From the NCBI RefSeq assembly GCF_004522175.1, contig NZ_SDEB01000004.1:62001-126000 (forward strand): a stretch of DNA of 64,000 bases, read 5' to 3'. This document shows positions 1 through 11,138 of this stretch, piece by piece. The notes beneath the pieces were generated by a model. The model was given only the letters and a program-made list of their open reading frames with translations, was not told where the DNA came from and did no database searches. This DNA comes from Paracoccus ravus. GTDB taxonomy: Bacteria > Pseudomonadota > Alphaproteobacteria > Rhodobacterales > Rhodobacteraceae. The translations under genes and the position numbers were made by a program. Positions within the stretch are counted from its first letter, which is position 1; every line of letters starts with the position of its first letter.

Positions 1-11
1 TGCGCCGGGCC

Positions 12-46
12 AAGAGAAAGGGCGGCATCCGCGAGGGATGCCGCCC
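12..46 (-). terminator. Rho-independent terminator of rplY
   Basis: A perfect 11-bp stem (20-30 with 36-46) closes a 5-nt loop. Read on the minus strand it is followed by a T-rich stretch, TTTCTCTT. It lies 27 nt beyond the rplY stop codon, so rplY probably ends its transcript here and does not read into whatever lies left of the window. Confidence 0.85.
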
Positions 47-72
47 GATCAGTGTCAGCACTTGGCCTGGGA

Positions 73-690
73 TCAGGCTTCGGCGCCTTCAGCGGCTTCC
101 GCGTTGTCTTCCGAACGCAGGCCCGAGGGGGCCGCGATGTTCGCGATGACGAAGTTGCGGTCGATCGTCGGCTTCGTGCCGTTGGGCAGCACGATGTCGT
201 TGATGTGGATCGAATCGCCGATCTGCTTGCCGGTCAGGTCCACGGTGATGTGGTCCGGGATCTCCGAGGCGGTGACTTCCAGTTCGACTTCCGGACGGAC
301 GACGACCAGGGTGCCGCCGCGCTTCAGGCCGGGCGACGCTTCGTGGTTCTCGAAGGTCACGTGGATGAACAGGTTCACGCGGGTGTCGCGGTGCAGGCGC
401 ATGAAGTCGATATGCGTCGGCAGGTCCTTGACCACGTCACGCTGAACGCCGCGGCAGACGACGCGAACGTCTTCTTGGCCTTCGACTTTCAGGTTCCACA
501 GCGTCGACAGGAAGCGGCCTGCGCGCAGTTTGGTCAGGAGCGAGTTGAACTCGACTTGGATCGGCTGCGGCTCTTTGCCGTCGCCGTAGACGATGCCGGG
601 CACTTTACCTTCGCGACGGGCTTGGCGGGCGGCCCCCTTGCCTGTCCCCGCGCGTGCCTCGACGACCAGATCAGGGATCTCTTTGGCCAT
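73..690 (-). CDS. rplY: 50S ribosomal protein L25 (CTC/TL5 family)
   Basis: This is a 205-residue ribosomal protein that binds 5S rRNA in the large subunit. It has the two-domain long form: an N-terminal L25 domain (about residues 8-95, with [20 protein letters not shown]) and a C-terminal TL5 beta domain (about 96-190, with LPNGTKPTI). An acidic, alanine-rich tail (AEAAEGAEA) follows, as is common in alphaproteobacteria. The short E. coli form is only about 94 residues and lacks the second domain. The gene is followed by a strong terminator and preceded by the convergent-free gap to lldD. The start is the ATG of MAKEIPDL, the only sensible one. Identification is secure. Confidence 0.97.
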   Translation of the reverse strand: MAKEIPDLVVEARAGTGKGAARQARREGKVPGIVYGDGKEPQPIQVEFNSLLTKLRAGRFLSTLWNLKVEGQEDVRVVCRGVQRDVVKDLPTHIDFMRLHRDTRVNLFIHVTFENHEASPGLKRGGTLVVVRPEVELEVTASEIPDHITVDLTGKQIGDSIHINDIVLPNGTKPTIDRNFVIANIAAPSGLRSEDNAEAAEGAEA

Positions 691-782
691 GTTGGTATTC
701 CTTACATTAAGTGTTCGCGGCCATCCTCCAAGGGTGCATGGCCGAAGCGGGGCCTATAGCCGCGAATCGTAAAAATGGAAAG

Positions 783-807
783 CCGAAAAACCCCGCGCGG
801 GGTCTTT
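783..807 (-). terminator. Terminator of lldD
   Basis: The palindrome ACCCCGCGCGGGGT (790-803) is followed on the minus strand by TTTTTC. It sits 11 nt past the lldD stop codon. Confidence 0.8.
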
Positions 808-817
808 AGGGCGAACC

Positions 818-1981
818 CTAGAGATAGGGCTCGAGGAAATCGCGCGGGATCATCACGTTCTTGCGGCCGATATTCTTGACATCGCGTTCGCCGCACAGCG
901 CCATCGAGATGTCGAGCTCCTTGCGGATGACCTCCAGCGCCTTGGTCACACCGGCCTCGCCCATGGCACCGAGGCCATAAATGAAGGCGCGGCCGATATA
1001 GGTGCCATGCGCCCCGAGGGCGAGCGCCTTCAGGACGTCCTGACCCGAGCGGATGCCGCTGTCGAGATGCACTTCGACCTTGTCGCCCACTGCCGCGACA
1101 ATCTCGGGCAGCATCCGGATCGAGCTTGCCGCGCCGTCGAGTTGGCGGCCGCCATGGTTGCTGACGATGATCGCATCCGCGCCGAAATCGGCGGCGATGC
1201 GGGCATCCTCGGGGTCGTTGATGCCCTTGAGGATCAGCTTGCCGCCCCAGAGATCGCGGATGCGGGCGATCTTGTCCCAGTCGAGTTGCGGGTCGAACTG
1301 CTCGGCGGTCCAGCTCATCAGCGACGAGGCATCGCCGACGCCCTTGGCATGGCCGACGATATTGCCGAAGAAGCGGCGCTTGGTCTGCAGCATCTCGAGG
1401 CCCCAACGCCATTTCGTCGCGAGGTCCAGCATCACCGGCAGGGTCATCTTGGGCGGGGCGGAGAGGCCGTTCTTGAGGTCCTTGTGGCGCTGGCCGAGGA
1501 TCTGCAGGTCCAGCGTCAGGACGAGGGCCAAGCAGTTCGCCCGTTTCGCGCGCTCGATGATGGCTTCGAGGAATTCCTGATCGCGCATCACGTAAAGCTG
1601 GAACCAGAACGGGGCCTGCGTCGCTTCGGCCACATCCTCGATCGAGCAGATCGACATGGTCGAGAGGGTGAAGGGCACGCCGAATTTCTTCGCGGCCTGC
1701 GCGGCCTTGATCTCGCCATCCGCCGATTGCATGCCGGTCATCCCGACCGGGGCAAGGCCCACCGGCATCGCGACCTTCTCGCCGATCATCGTGCTTTCGG
1801 TGGTGCGGCCGGTCATGTCGACCGCCACCTTCTGGCGCAGCTTGATCCGGGCGAAATCGGACGTGTTCTCGCGGAAGGTGCTCTCGGTATAGCTGCCGCT
1901 TTCGGCATAGTCGTAGAACATCTTCGGCACCCGGCGGCGATAGATCGCCTTCAGGTCGTCGATGCAGGTGATGACGGGCAT
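818..1981 (-). CDS. lldD: FMN-dependent L-lactate dehydrogenase / alpha-hydroxy-acid oxidase
   Basis: The 387-residue protein belongs to the FMN-dependent alpha-hydroxy-acid dehydrogenase family, which oxidises L-lactate (or a related 2-hydroxy acid) to the 2-keto acid and passes electrons to the respiratory chain. Seen in the sequence: the family signature SNHGGRQLDGA with the catalytic histidine around residue 275, the flavin-binding LDSGIRSGQDVLKALALGA and IGRAFIYGLGA segments, and an N-terminal TCIDDLKAIYRRRVPKMFYDY typical of LldD. Length is normal for LldD (about 380-396). It lies directly downstream of a small lipoprotein gene (6-nt gap) and ends in a terminator. No lctP permease or lldR regulator is adjacent. 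The exact substrate cannot be decided from sequence alone. Confidence 0.93.
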   Translation of the reverse strand: MPVITCIDDLKAIYRRRVPKMFYDYAESGSYTESTFRENTSDFARIKLRQKVAVDMTGRTTESTMIGEKVAMPVGLAPVGMTGMQSADGEIKAAQAAKKFGVPFTLSTMSICSIEDVAEATQAPFWFQLYVMRDQEFLEAIIERAKRANCLALVLTLDLQILGQRHKDLKNGLSAPPKMTLPVMLDLATKWRWGLEMLQTKRRFFGNIVGHAKGVGDASSLMSWTAEQFDPQLDWDKIARIRDLWGGKLILKGINDPEDARIAADFGADAIIVSNHGGRQLDGAASSIRMLPEIVAAVGDKVEVHLDSGIRSGQDVLKALALGAHGTYIGRAFIYGLGAMGEAGVTKALEVIRKELDISMALCGERDVKNIGRKNVMIPRDFLEPYL

Positions 1982-1987
1982 TGGGCC

Positions 1988-2485
1988 TTATTCCTCCGGT
2001 GTGACCACGGCTTTGGGTGTCTCGGGAAGGGCGCAGGTCGTCGTGCCTTCGGGGCAGGGAGCCTGCGGCTGCGCCGTGAGGGCGTCCGAGCGCGCGCGCA
2101 ACTCCTCGATGCGGCGCGTCAGGTCGGGATCATCGTCGGCCGGGGCAGGGGCGGCCGTCCGCGTGCAGGCGGCGCCCTCGGGGCAGGCGTCAAGCTGGGT
2201 CTGGGCGAGGGCATCGGCGCGCGCGCGCAGCGCATCGGCGCGGCCCGACATGGATTCGTCATTCGCGACTTGGCCGGGGGTATTTGCTTTCAGAGCGCTG
2301 GCGCGGCTGGTCAGCCCGGCGGTGGCGGCCGAGGGGTCGCGGGCACTTTCGGCGGCATGGGCGGGCAGATTGGGCTCGGCCAGAATTTGGTCGGTCGGCA
2401 GCAATTCGGGATAATCCCCGATACGGTCGTCGCATCCTGCCAGCGCCAGCAGCGCGCAGGCCAAGGCGATCCGTCTTGCCGTCAT
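1988..2485 (-). CDS. Small lipoprotein of unknown function with CPEG repeats
   Basis: A 165-residue predicted lipoprotein. The signal sequence MTARRIALACALLALAGC ends in a clean LAGC lipobox (Cys18). Asp follows at positions +2 and +3, which in enterobacteria marks inner-membrane retention. The mature part is rich in Ala, Pro and acidic residues. It has two similar modules, each with a charged helix (RADALRARADAL and RRIEELRARSDAL) followed by a CPEGxxxC motif, so two possible disulfide loops. No catalytic domain is recognised. The chosen ATG at 2485 starts the signal peptide; an upstream in-frame ATG at 2515 would bury it. The gene is divergent from the TetR gene and 6 nt upstream of lldD, so it may be co-transcribed with it. 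Confidence 0.8.
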   Translation of the reverse strand: MTARRIALACALLALAGCDDRIGDYPELLPTDQILAEPNLPAHAAESARDPSAATAGLTSRASALKANTPGQVANDESMSGRADALRARADALAQTQLDACPEGAACTRTAAPAPADDDPDLTRRIEELRARSDALTAQPQAPCPEGTTTCALPETPKAVVTPEE

Positions 2486-2585
2486 GAATGTCCCCCTTCC
2501 GGATGGGCGACACAATAGGCGCGCCGCAGCAGGGGATACAAGATGCGGTCTTTCCGAAGTTCCTTGCCCGACCTAGAAAGGGGAT

Positions 2586-3170
2586 ATGGCGCGCACCCAA
2601 GGCTCGAAAGCCGAGATCACCGGCCCCCTGATCCGCGATTCGGCGCGTAGCCTTTTCGCGCGCCACGGCTATGCCGCCGTCTCGATGCGCCAGATCGCGG
2701 CCGAGGTGGGCGTGCAGGCCGGCGCGCTTTACGCCTATACGCCGGACAAGCAGGCGCTGCTGGTGGATCTTTTGCGCGGCCATATGGAAAGGCTTCTGGC
2801 CGAATGGCGGGACGACGCGTCGCGCCCGGCGCTGGAGCGGCTCGACGCCTTCCTGCGCTTCCATATCCAGACCAGCCTCGACAGTTCCGAGGCGGTGTTC
2901 CTGTCCTACATGGAGTTGCGCAGCCTCAGCCCCGAGAACCGGCGTGAGATCGCCGCCCTGCGCCGCCGCTACGAGGATGCGCTGGAGGCGATCCTCGCCG
3001 CCGGCGAGGCCGAGGGGGTGATGCGGATACCCGACCGCAGGCTGACCACGATGGCGCTGATCGCCATGCTGACCGGGGTCACCAACTGGTATCGCGAGGA
3101 TGGCCGCCTGGACCAGGAACGCGTCGTCGCGGTCTATCGCGATCTGGTGCGCGGCGCGGTGGGCGCCTGA
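2586..3170 (+). CDS. TetR/AcrR-family transcriptional regulator
   Basis: The 194-residue protein has an N-terminal TetR helix-turn-helix: YAAVSMRQIAAEVGVQAGALY at about residues 29-49, then YTPDKQALLVDLL, the usual helix 4. The C-terminal ligand-binding half (about 70-190) is all-helical, and its ligand cannot be inferred. It is preceded by AAGGGG close to the ATG. It is divergent from the lipoprotein-lldD pair and 42 nt ahead of dnaG. TetR proteins often control the divergent neighbour, so lldD or the lipoprotein is a candidate target. I found no clear palindrome in the 100-nt intergenic region to support that. Confidence 0.88.
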   Translation: MARTQGSKAEITGPLIRDSARSLFARHGYAAVSMRQIAAEVGVQAGALYAYTPDKQALLVDLLRGHMERLLAEWRDDASRPALERLDAFLRFHIQTSLDSSEAVFLSYMELRSLSPENRREIAALRRRYEDALEAILAAGEAEGVMRIPDRRLTTMALIAMLTGVTNWYREDGRLDQERVVAVYRDLVRGAVGA

Positions 3171-3212
3171 TTCCCCTTTCCAACTCGCCCGCGCGAGCGG
3201 ATATAAGGGGGC

Positions 3213-5138
3213 ATGAGTCTTCCGCCCCAATTCCTCGATGAGATCCGCGCCCGCGTCCCCCTGTCCCGTGTGATCGGGCGCAAGGTGACATGGGATCTGC
3301 GACGCTCGAATCAGGCCAAGGGCGACTGGTGGGCGCCTTGCCCCTTCCATGGCGAGAAGACGGCCTCGTTCCATGTCGATGACCAGAAGGGGTTCTATTA
3401 CTGCTTCGGCTGCCATGCCAAGGGCGATGCGCTGAGCTTCCTGCGCGAGGCCGAGGGCATGGGCTTCATCGACGCGGTGCAGATGCTGGCCGCCGAAGCC
3501 GGGCTTCCCATGCCCGAACGCGATCCGCGTCAGGTCGAACGCGCCGATCGTCGCACGGAACTTGTCGATGTGATGGAACAGGCGGTGCGCTGGTACCGGA
3601 TGCAGCTTGGCATGGGGCTGGCCGAGGCGGCGCGGGCCTATCTGGCGCGGCGCGGCCTCGATGCGGCGGCCTGCGAGCAATTCGGCATCGGCTATGCCCC
3701 CGACCAGCGGCAGGGGCTCTTCAATGCGCTGAAGTCCAAGGGCGTCTCCGAGGCGCTGCTTCTCGAAGCGGGGCTGGTGGCCAAGCCGGATGATGGCGGC
3801 GCGCCATTCGATCGATTCCGGGGCCGGATCATGTTCCCGATCCGCGACGGGCGCGGGCGCTGCATCGCCTTTGGCGGACGGTCGATGGACCCGAATGCGC
3901 GGGCGAAATATCTCAACAGCCCCGAGACCGCGCTCTTCGACAAGGGGCGCAATCTTTACAATATCGGCCCGGCGCGGGCGGCGGTGGCCAAGGGCAAGCC
4001 ACTGATCGTGGCCGAGGGCTATATGGATGTGATCGCGCTTGTCCGCGCGGGCTTCGAGGGCGCGGTGGCCCCTCTCGGCACGGCGATCACCGAGGATCAG
4101 TTGCGGCTGATGTGGCGCATCTCGCCCGAGCCGGTGATCGCACTCGACGGCGATACGGCAGGCACGCGCGCGGCGATGCGGCTCATTGATCTGGCGCTGC
4201 CGATGACCGGGCCGGGGCAGGCGCTGCGCTTTGCCTTCCTGCCGCAAGGGCAGGACCCGGACGACCTGATCCGCGCGCGTGGGGCAGGGGCGATGTCCGC
4301 CATTCTGGATGAGGCCCGCCCGCTGGTCGATCTGCTCTGGCGGCGCGAGACCGATGGCAAGGTCTTCGACAGTCCCGAACGCAGGGCCGCTTTGGACAAG
4401 GCGCTGGGCGACGCCATCGCAAAGATCCCGGACAAGGATACGCAGCACCATTATTTCTCGGCGCTGAAGCAACTCAAATGGGAGCTTTTCGGCCCACGTC
4501 GTCAGGCCCAGACCGAGCGCGCGCCGCGTCAGCCCTGGCAGCCCAAAGGGATGCGCGGGCCATCGCTTCCGGTCCAGCCGGTCGCCTCGACACGGGCCTC
4601 GTGGCTCTCATCGCCCGATGCCGATGAGCGTGCCGCCGAGCAGATGATCGAGGCGATGATCCTCGCGATCTGCGCCACCCATCCTGAATTGATCGCGCCG
4701 GTCGAGTCGCGGCTGGAACGGCTCGAACCGGCCGATGGGGACCGGGCCGCGCTGGTTCATGACCTGCTCGCGGGCAGCCAGTCCCAAGCCGGTCAGCGCG
4801 CCCTTGAAAGCATCATGGCCGAGCCCCATGTGAAGTCGGCTCCGGCCATTTTGCGCCCCAGCGATGACGACGCCGCCGCAGGTATTCTTGCCAATGCGCT
4901 GGACCGGATCGAGGCCCGTCGCTCCGCGCGCGATGAGACCGCACGCGCCGAGGCCGAAATCCAGGGGCTTGCCGATGAGGGGCTGACATGGCGCATGGCG
5001 CAATCCGCGCGCGCGCTGCAACAGGCTGACCGACCTTCGCTGGCGGATCTTTCCGATCTGGGCGAGGATCGCGCCGCGCTTTCGGCGGGGTTGAAAGCCG
5101 CGATGGAAAACGAGATCTGGCGCAAACCGCGTCGCTGA
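3213..5138 (+). CDS. dnaG: DNA primase
   Basis: This 641-residue primase makes the RNA primers for replication. Domains in order: an N-terminal CHC2 zinc finger (about residues 40-65, [11 protein letters not shown] then [15 protein letters not shown]), the catalytic core with TOPRIM motif [13 protein letters not shown] (about residues 265-277) and [12 protein letters not shown] (about 310-321), and a long helical C-terminal region that binds the DnaB helicase. Start at ATG 3213 is supported by AAGGGGGC just upstream. It lies immediately upstream of rpoD, as in the classical macromolecular-synthesis operon. Here, however, 223 nt with an unusual repeat array separate the two, so rpoD probably has its own promoter. 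Confidence 0.98.
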   Translation: MSLPPQFLDEIRARVPLSRVIGRKVTWDLRRSNQAKGDWWAPCPFHGEKTASFHVDDQKGFYYCFGCHAKGDALSFLREAEGMGFIDAVQMLAAEAGLPMPERDPRQVERADRRTELVDVMEQAVRWYRMQLGMGLAEAARAYLARRGLDAAACEQFGIGYAPDQRQGLFNALKSKGVSEALLLEAGLVAKPDDGGAPFDRFRGRIMFPIRDGRGRCIAFGGRSMDPNARAKYLNSPETALFDKGRNLYNIGPARAAVAKGKPLIVAEGYMDVIALVRAGFEGAVAPLGTAITEDQLRLMWRISPEPVIALDGDTAGTRAAMRLIDLALPMTGPGQALRFAFLPQGQDPDDLIRARGAGAMSAILDEARPLVDLLWRRETDGKVFDSPERRAALDKALGDAIAKIPDKDTQHHYFSALKQLKWELFGPRRQAQTERAPRQPWQPKGMRGPSLPVQPVASTRASWLSSPDADERAAEQMIEAMILAICATHPELIAPVESRLERLEPADGDRAALVHDLLAGSQSQAGQRALESIMAEPHVKSAPAILRPSDDDAAAGILANALDRIEARRSARDETARAEAEIQGLADEGLTWRMAQSARALQQADRPSLADLSDLGEDRAALSAGLKAAMENEIWRKPRR

Positions 5139-5175
5139 AAAACCGGGCTCCCATGCTTCGCGGGGCCTCATCTAT

Positions 5176-5254
5176 GGCCGAATCACTTGGCCGAATCATT
5201 GGCCCGAATCGTATAAACGAATCACAGGGCCGAATCACCGAGGCCGAATCACGG
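5176..5254 (+). repeat. 13-bp tandem repeat array containing GANTC sites
   Basis: Six consecutive degenerate units of consensus GGCCGAATCACNG start at 5176, 5189, 5202, 5215, 5228 and 5242 (period 13, with one 14). A decayed seventh, GGGCCAATC, follows at 5253. Every unit keeps GAATC at the same place (5180, 5193, 5206, 5219, 5232, 5246). Four more GANTC sites follow at 5278, 5323, 5331 and 5338, giving ten in 163 bp. GANTC is the recognition sequence of the CcrM methyltransferase of alphaproteobacteria. The array fills the dnaG-rpoD intergenic region. Confidence 0.9.
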
Positions 5255-5361
5255 GCCAATCGCATGTGCCGGGCTATGATTCCGGTTATGACTTGGTTAG
5301 AAACGGCCGATACGCCGATCCCGATTCGCTGATTCGCGAATCACCGCTTAAGGGAGCCAGC

Positions 5362-7350
<1,989 letters not shown>

Positions 7351-7354
7351 TACG

Positions 7355-7768
7355 GTGACAACGGCTTTCCTGCTCTATCGAAGTCAGACCACGTTGCGGG
7401 CAAAGTCGTCGGCTTGCACCGAGATTCTGCACGAGGCCCGTGAGCGCAATCGCGAATTGGGCGTGACCGGTTATCTGCATCTTGAGGATGGCCATTTCTA
7501 TCAATGGCTCGAGGGCCCCTTGGTGGCCCTCGAAGACGTCATGGCCCGGATCGAACGCGATCCACGCCATAGCGATATTGAAAAGCTGTGCAGGGGCACG
7601 CAGCGCGGGCGGCATTTCGGGCGCTGGGAGATGGGGTTCGGCACGTCGAACCGCGGGACCCTGTTCGACTGGATCGCCGAGCATGACGTGCAGGTCGGCA
7701 ATCCGGGGGCGTTCTCCAGCGGATTGCTGGCCTTCATGCTGAGCCAGCAGGAAAAAACCACTTCTTGA
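7355..7768 (+). CDS. BLUF-domain blue-light photoreceptor (single domain)
   Basis: A 137-residue stand-alone BLUF protein, which binds FAD and senses blue light through hydrogen-bond switching. All key residues seen in Rhodobacter AppA/BlrB have counterparts: Tyr8 in LLYRS, Asn32 in RERNRELGVTG, Gln50 in HFYQWLEG, and Trp91 with Met93 in GRWEMGF. The DPRH motif is at 69-72. About 40 residues follow the core as a C-terminal cap, as in BlrB (about 140 residues). There is no attached output domain, so the partner must be another protein. The GTG start lies 4 nt after the rpoD stop without its own strong ribosome site, so translation is probably coupled to rpoD. A terminator-like hairpin follows. 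Confidence 0.92.
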   Translation: MTTAFLLYRSQTTLRAKSSACTEILHEARERNRELGVTGYLHLEDGHFYQWLEGPLVALEDVMARIERDPRHSDIEKLCRGTQRGRHFGRWEMGFGTSNRGTLFDWIAEHDVQVGNPGAFSSGLLAFMLSQQEKTTS

Positions 7769-7787
7769 GCCGGCCGCCCCGGATCGC

Positions 7788-7815
7788 GCTTCGGCGCGCG
7801 AAGCCTTGCTTTTTT
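7788..7815 (+). terminator. Probable terminator of the rpoD-BLUF unit
   Basis: A short stem, GCTTCG (7788-7793) with CGAAGC (7799-7804), is followed by CTTGC and then six T. The stem is modest (6 bp), but the T-run and its position before rmuC support termination. Confidence 0.6.
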
Positions 7816-7883
7816 GGGGCAAACGGTGAACACTTGCCGCCAACAAGACGCCGAAGGCGGGCGCGGCCGAGGCAAGGAGGGAT

Positions 7884-9332
7884 GTGGTGATCGACGATAT
7901 CGAGCTGTGGCTTGCAGAGGCGGGCAATCTGCGGTTGCTGCTTGTCCTCTGCCTTGCGGCGGCGCTTTGGCTATACATCCTGCTGTCGCGAACGCGTCGT
8001 CTGGCGGCGGAAAATGCCCAGGCCGCCCGCCGCGCCGAGGCGGATCTGCGCGCCCGGATCGAAGACCAAGAGCGCGGGCTGCGCGACCAGCTTCTTGCCG
8101 CGAGCCGGCTGGAAACCCGGGCCGAGAGCCAGTCCCAACGCATTCAGGAACTGATCGAAGAACGGGACGGGCTGACGGATGTGCTGCATCGCGAGCGCAA
8201 TGCCTTGTCCGGCCTGCAACGCGAACTGGCCGAGACCCGGCTTGCCGCCGAGAAGGACCGCGAATCCGCCGAACGTGACATCCAGACATTGCGTGAACTG
8301 CGTCAGGAAATGACCGGCCATTTCCGGTTGATGGCGAATGAAACCCTGCGCGTGCAAGGCTCCGAGATGCAAAAGGCGCATGGCGAGCAGCTCAACGCCC
8401 TCCTGAACCCGTTCAAGGAACAGGTCAATCGCTTCCAGACCGAATTGCAGGCCCGCAACAAGGCCACTGACGAGGAACGCGCCCGGCTGAAAGAGCAGAT
8501 CGAATTTCTGCACAAGCGATCCGAGCAGATCTCGCAGGAGGCCGTGGCGCTGACCCGCGCGCTCAAGGGCGACAGCCAGAAGCGCGGCGCTTGGGGCGAG
8601 ATGATCCTGGAGCGCATCCTCGAGGATTCGGGGCTGATTTCGGGCACCCATTATTTGACCCAGACCAGCCATCGCGATGCCGAGGGCAAGCTTTGGCGGC
8701 CCGACGTGATCGTGAAGATGCCGCAGAAGAAATTGCTGGTGATCGACAGCAAGGTTTCTCTGCTCGCTTATGAAGAGGCCGTGAACAGCGAGGATCCCGC
8801 GCTGCGCGAGGCGGCGCTGCGCCGCCATGTCGCCTCGGTCCGGGGCCATGTCGCGCAGCTTGCGGCCAAGGGTTATCAGGCGCTGGACGATGGCTCGGTC
8901 GATTATGTGCTGATGTTCATCCCGGTCGAGGGCGCTTTCTCCGAGGCGCTGCGCGTCGATCCGGACCTTGCGCGTTTCGCGATGGAGAACCGGGTGGGGC
9001 TGGCGACGCCCACCACCCTGATGCTGACGCTGCGGACGGTCGATCATATCTGGACCGTCGAGCGGCGCGAGAGCAATGCCATGCAGATCGCCGCGCGGGC
9101 GGGCCAGCTTTACGACAAGCTGCACGGTTTCGTCGCTGCGGTCGAGGATGTCGGCCTCGCGCTCGACAAGGCGCAGAAAAGCCATGCCACGGCAATGGAC
9201 CGGCTGACACGGGGCTCGGGCAATGTGATCCGGCAGGCCGAGATGCTGCGCGAGCTTGGCGCGCGGACGCAAAAGCGCCTTGCGCTAGACCATGACGGCG
9301 TCTTGCCCGTCCCCGAAGAGGCCGCCGAATAG
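7884..9332 (+). CDS. rmuC: DNA recombination protein RmuC
   Basis: A 482-residue RmuC family protein, which limits inversions at short repeats and is thought to be a membrane-tethered nuclease. There is an N-terminal membrane anchor (NLRLLLVLCLAAALWLYILL, about residues 14-33) and a long coiled coil (about 40-220) full of R, E, Q and A. The C-terminal RmuC domain (about 225-440) is PD-(D/E)XK-like, with KRGAWGEMILERILEDSGL, LWRPDVIVKMP and LLVIDSKVSLLAY (the last carries the catalytic D-x-K). Two GTG codons in tandem (7884, 7887) follow AAGGAGG; the second has the better 7-nt spacing, so the true start may be 7887. Confidence 0.95.
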   Translation: MVIDDIELWLAEAGNLRLLLVLCLAAALWLYILLSRTRRLAAENAQAARRAEADLRARIEDQERGLRDQLLAASRLETRAESQSQRIQELIEERDGLTDVLHRERNALSGLQRELAETRLAAEKDRESAERDIQTLRELRQEMTGHFRLMANETLRVQGSEMQKAHGEQLNALLNPFKEQVNRFQTELQARNKATDEERARLKEQIEFLHKRSEQISQEAVALTRALKGDSQKRGAWGEMILERILEDSGLISGTHYLTQTSHRDAEGKLWRPDVIVKMPQKKLLVIDSKVSLLAYEEAVNSEDPALREAALRRHVASVRGHVAQLAAKGYQALDDGSVDYVLMFIPVEGAFSEALRVDPDLARFAMENRVGLATPTTLMLTLRTVDHIWTVERRESNAMQIAARAGQLYDKLHGFVAAVEDVGLALDKAQKSHATAMDRLTRGSGNVIRQAEMLRELGARTQKRLALDHDGVLPVPEEAAE

Positions 9333-9402
9333 GCATGTGGCATTGACGCGATTTCAGGCATTTGAGCGCGCTTGACTCCACGTCCCGGAAAATTCCTTCC
9401 TC

Positions 9403-9432
9403 TTGACATTGTCTTGTGAAAGCTTGCGTAAC
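9403..9432 (+). promoter_or_regulatory. Candidate promoter of the pot operon
   Basis: A perfect -35 hexamer TTGACA (9403-9408) is followed, 16-18 nt later, by a weak -10 region around TGCGTAAC (9425-9432). It is 34 nt upstream of the potB start. The -10 match is poor, so this is tentative. Confidence 0.4.
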
Positions 9433-9465
9433 AAACGGGCAAGGGCATCGGCGCAAGGGCAGGGG

Positions 9466-10335
9466 ATGGCAACAGGCAATCGATCACAATCCGCGCAGGG
9501 TCTGACCCTGATCGCACCGCCCCTGAGCTATGCGCTGCTGGTCATGGCCGCGCCTTTGCTGACGATCCTTGCCTATTCCTTTCTCAAGGATGGCTACCTG
9601 ACCGTCATCCGCGAATTCACCTTGGAGAACTACCGCGCGGTCTGGTCCGACCCGATCGTCCGCACGATCATGCTGCGTTCGCTTTCGGTTGCGGCGCTGG
9701 TGACGCTGGTCACGGTCGTTCTGGCCTTTCCGGTCGCCTATTTCCTGAGCTTCGTGGTGGCGCCGGGCCGCAAGGCCATGTGGCTTTTCCTGATCACCAT
9801 CCCGTTCTGGACCAGCTACCTGATCCGGGTTTTCCTGTGGAAGGTGATCCTGGGCTATAATGGCGTGGTGAATTCCGGATTGAAGACGCTGGGCGTGATC
9901 GAGCAGCCGCTGGGCTTCCTGCTTTACAATGTCAATTCCATGGTCATCACGCTGGCCCATGCCTATGCGCCTTTCGCGATCCTGCCGATCTTTATCGCGC
10001 TGGAAAAGATCGATCGTTCGCTGCTGGAAGCCGGGCGGGATCTGGGCGAAAGCCGCGCCATGACCTTCTGGCGCGTCACCCTGCCACTGGCCATGCCGGG
10101 CGTGGTCGCGGCCGCGCTGATCGTCTTCATCCCGACCATCGGCGATTATGTCACGCCCGCCCTGATCGGCGGCGGCAAGATCCCGATGATCGCCAACATG
10201 ATCCAATCCCAGATGCTTGACCTTGACAACCGGCCGCTTGGATCGGCCTTGGCGGTAACCGCGATGCTGATCGTGGCGGTCCTCAGCCTGATTTTCGTCG
10301 CGCTGAACCGCCGCTTCCTGAAGGTGCGTCAATGA
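9466..10335 (+). CDS. potB: ABC transporter permease, polyamine type (PotB-like)
   Basis: A 289-residue inner-membrane permease of the spermidine/putrescine family. About six membrane segments are visible, starting with LSYALLVMAAPLLTILAYSFL near residues 18-38. The cytoplasmic EAA loop that contacts the ATPase reads LLEAGRDLGESRAMTFWRVTLPLAMPG (about 187-213; key residues EAxxDLG and P-G). The start at ATG 9466 (MATGNRSQ) follows GCAGGGG. An in-frame ATG at 9403 lies inside the promoter and is rejected. It overlaps potC by 4 nt. Family membership is clear, but the substrate is inferred only from family, because no binding protein is encoded nearby. Confidence 0.88.
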   Translation: MATGNRSQSAQGLTLIAPPLSYALLVMAAPLLTILAYSFLKDGYLTVIREFTLENYRAVWSDPIVRTIMLRSLSVAALVTLVTVVLAFPVAYFLSFVVAPGRKAMWLFLITIPFWTSYLIRVFLWKVILGYNGVVNSGLKTLGVIEQPLGFLLYNVNSMVITLAHAYAPFAILPIFIALEKIDRSLLEAGRDLGESRAMTFWRVTLPLAMPGVVAAALIVFIPTIGDYVTPALIGGGKIPMIANMIQSQMLDLDNRPLGSALAVTAMLIVAVLSLIFVALNRRFLKVRQ

Positions 10336-11138
10336 AGGGGCGGGGCTTGCATGTCTATGCGATCTGCTACCTGCTGTTCCTTTACGCGCCGATCCTGCTC
10401 TTGCCGATCTTTGCGTTCAATTCCGGCACTGTGATCGCCTTCCCGCTCAAGGGCGTCACGACGCAATGGTTCGTCCAGATGTTCGAGAATGCCTCGATGC
10501 GCAAGGCGCTCTTCAACTCGTTGACCATCGCCATTTCCGCCTCGGTCTTTGCGACCTGCCTCGGTGTATTTGCCGCGCGCGCCTCTACCCGCTTCGAGTT
10601 CCCGGGCAAGGGTCCGATCATGGGCCTGATCATGCTGCCCCTGGTCCTGCCCGAGATCATCGTCTCGATCTCGCTTCTGGTCGTGCTCTTGTCGATCGGG
10701 GTGCAGTTGAACATCCTGACGGTGATCCTGGGGCATACGCTGATCTGCATGCCCTATGCGACGGTGATCCTCTCGACCGCCTTCAATTCGCTCGACCGCT
10801 CGCTGGAAGAGGCCGCCTATGACCTTGGCGAGACGCGCTGGAGCGCCTTCCGGCTGGTGATCCTGCCGCTGGTCATGCCGGGCATCATCTCGTCCCTGCT
10901 GATGAGCTTCACCATCAGCCTCGATGAATTCATCATCGCCTTCTTCCTTGCCGGGAACGAGCCGACGCTGCCGACCTATATCTTCAGCCAGCTGCGCTTC
11001 CCCAAACAGATCCCGATGATCATGGCGCTGGGGACGATGCTGGTCCTCATGTCGATCATCCTTTTGACCATCGCCGAATATTTCCGCCGTCGCGGCATCG
11101 CCAAGACCGGCGCCAAGGATACCGGAGGCTTTCTGTGA
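10332..11138 (+). CDS. potC: ABC transporter permease, polyamine type (PotC-like)
   Basis: The second permease subunit, 268 residues, with about six membrane helices beginning YAICYLLFLYAPILLLPIFAF. The EAA motif is SLEEAAYDLGETRWSAFRL with the following VMPGI. It overlaps potB through ATGA and potA through GTGA, so the three are one translationally coupled operon in the order B-C-A. It pairs with PotB to form the translocation pore. In E. coli the potABCD order ends with the periplasmic PotD; here it does not. Confidence 0.88.
   Translation: MKGRGLHVYAICYLLFLYAPILLLPIFAFNSGTVIAFPLKGVTTQWFVQMFENASMRKALFNSLTIAISASVFATCLGVFAARASTRFEFPGKGPIMGLIMLPLVLPEIIVSISLLVVLLSIGVQLNILTVILGHTLICMPYATVILSTAFNSLDRSLEEAAYDLGETRWSAFRLVILPLVMPGIISSLLMSFTISLDEFIIAFFLAGNEPTLPTYIFSQLRFPKQIPMIMALGTMLVLMSIILLTIAEYFRRRGIAKTGAKDTGGFL

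Noticed and set aside
2259..4472. A 737-codon open frame on the minus strand opposite dnaG.
   Set aside because: It is an antisense shadow created by the high G/C content; dnaG is unmistakable and the antisense product has no domain.
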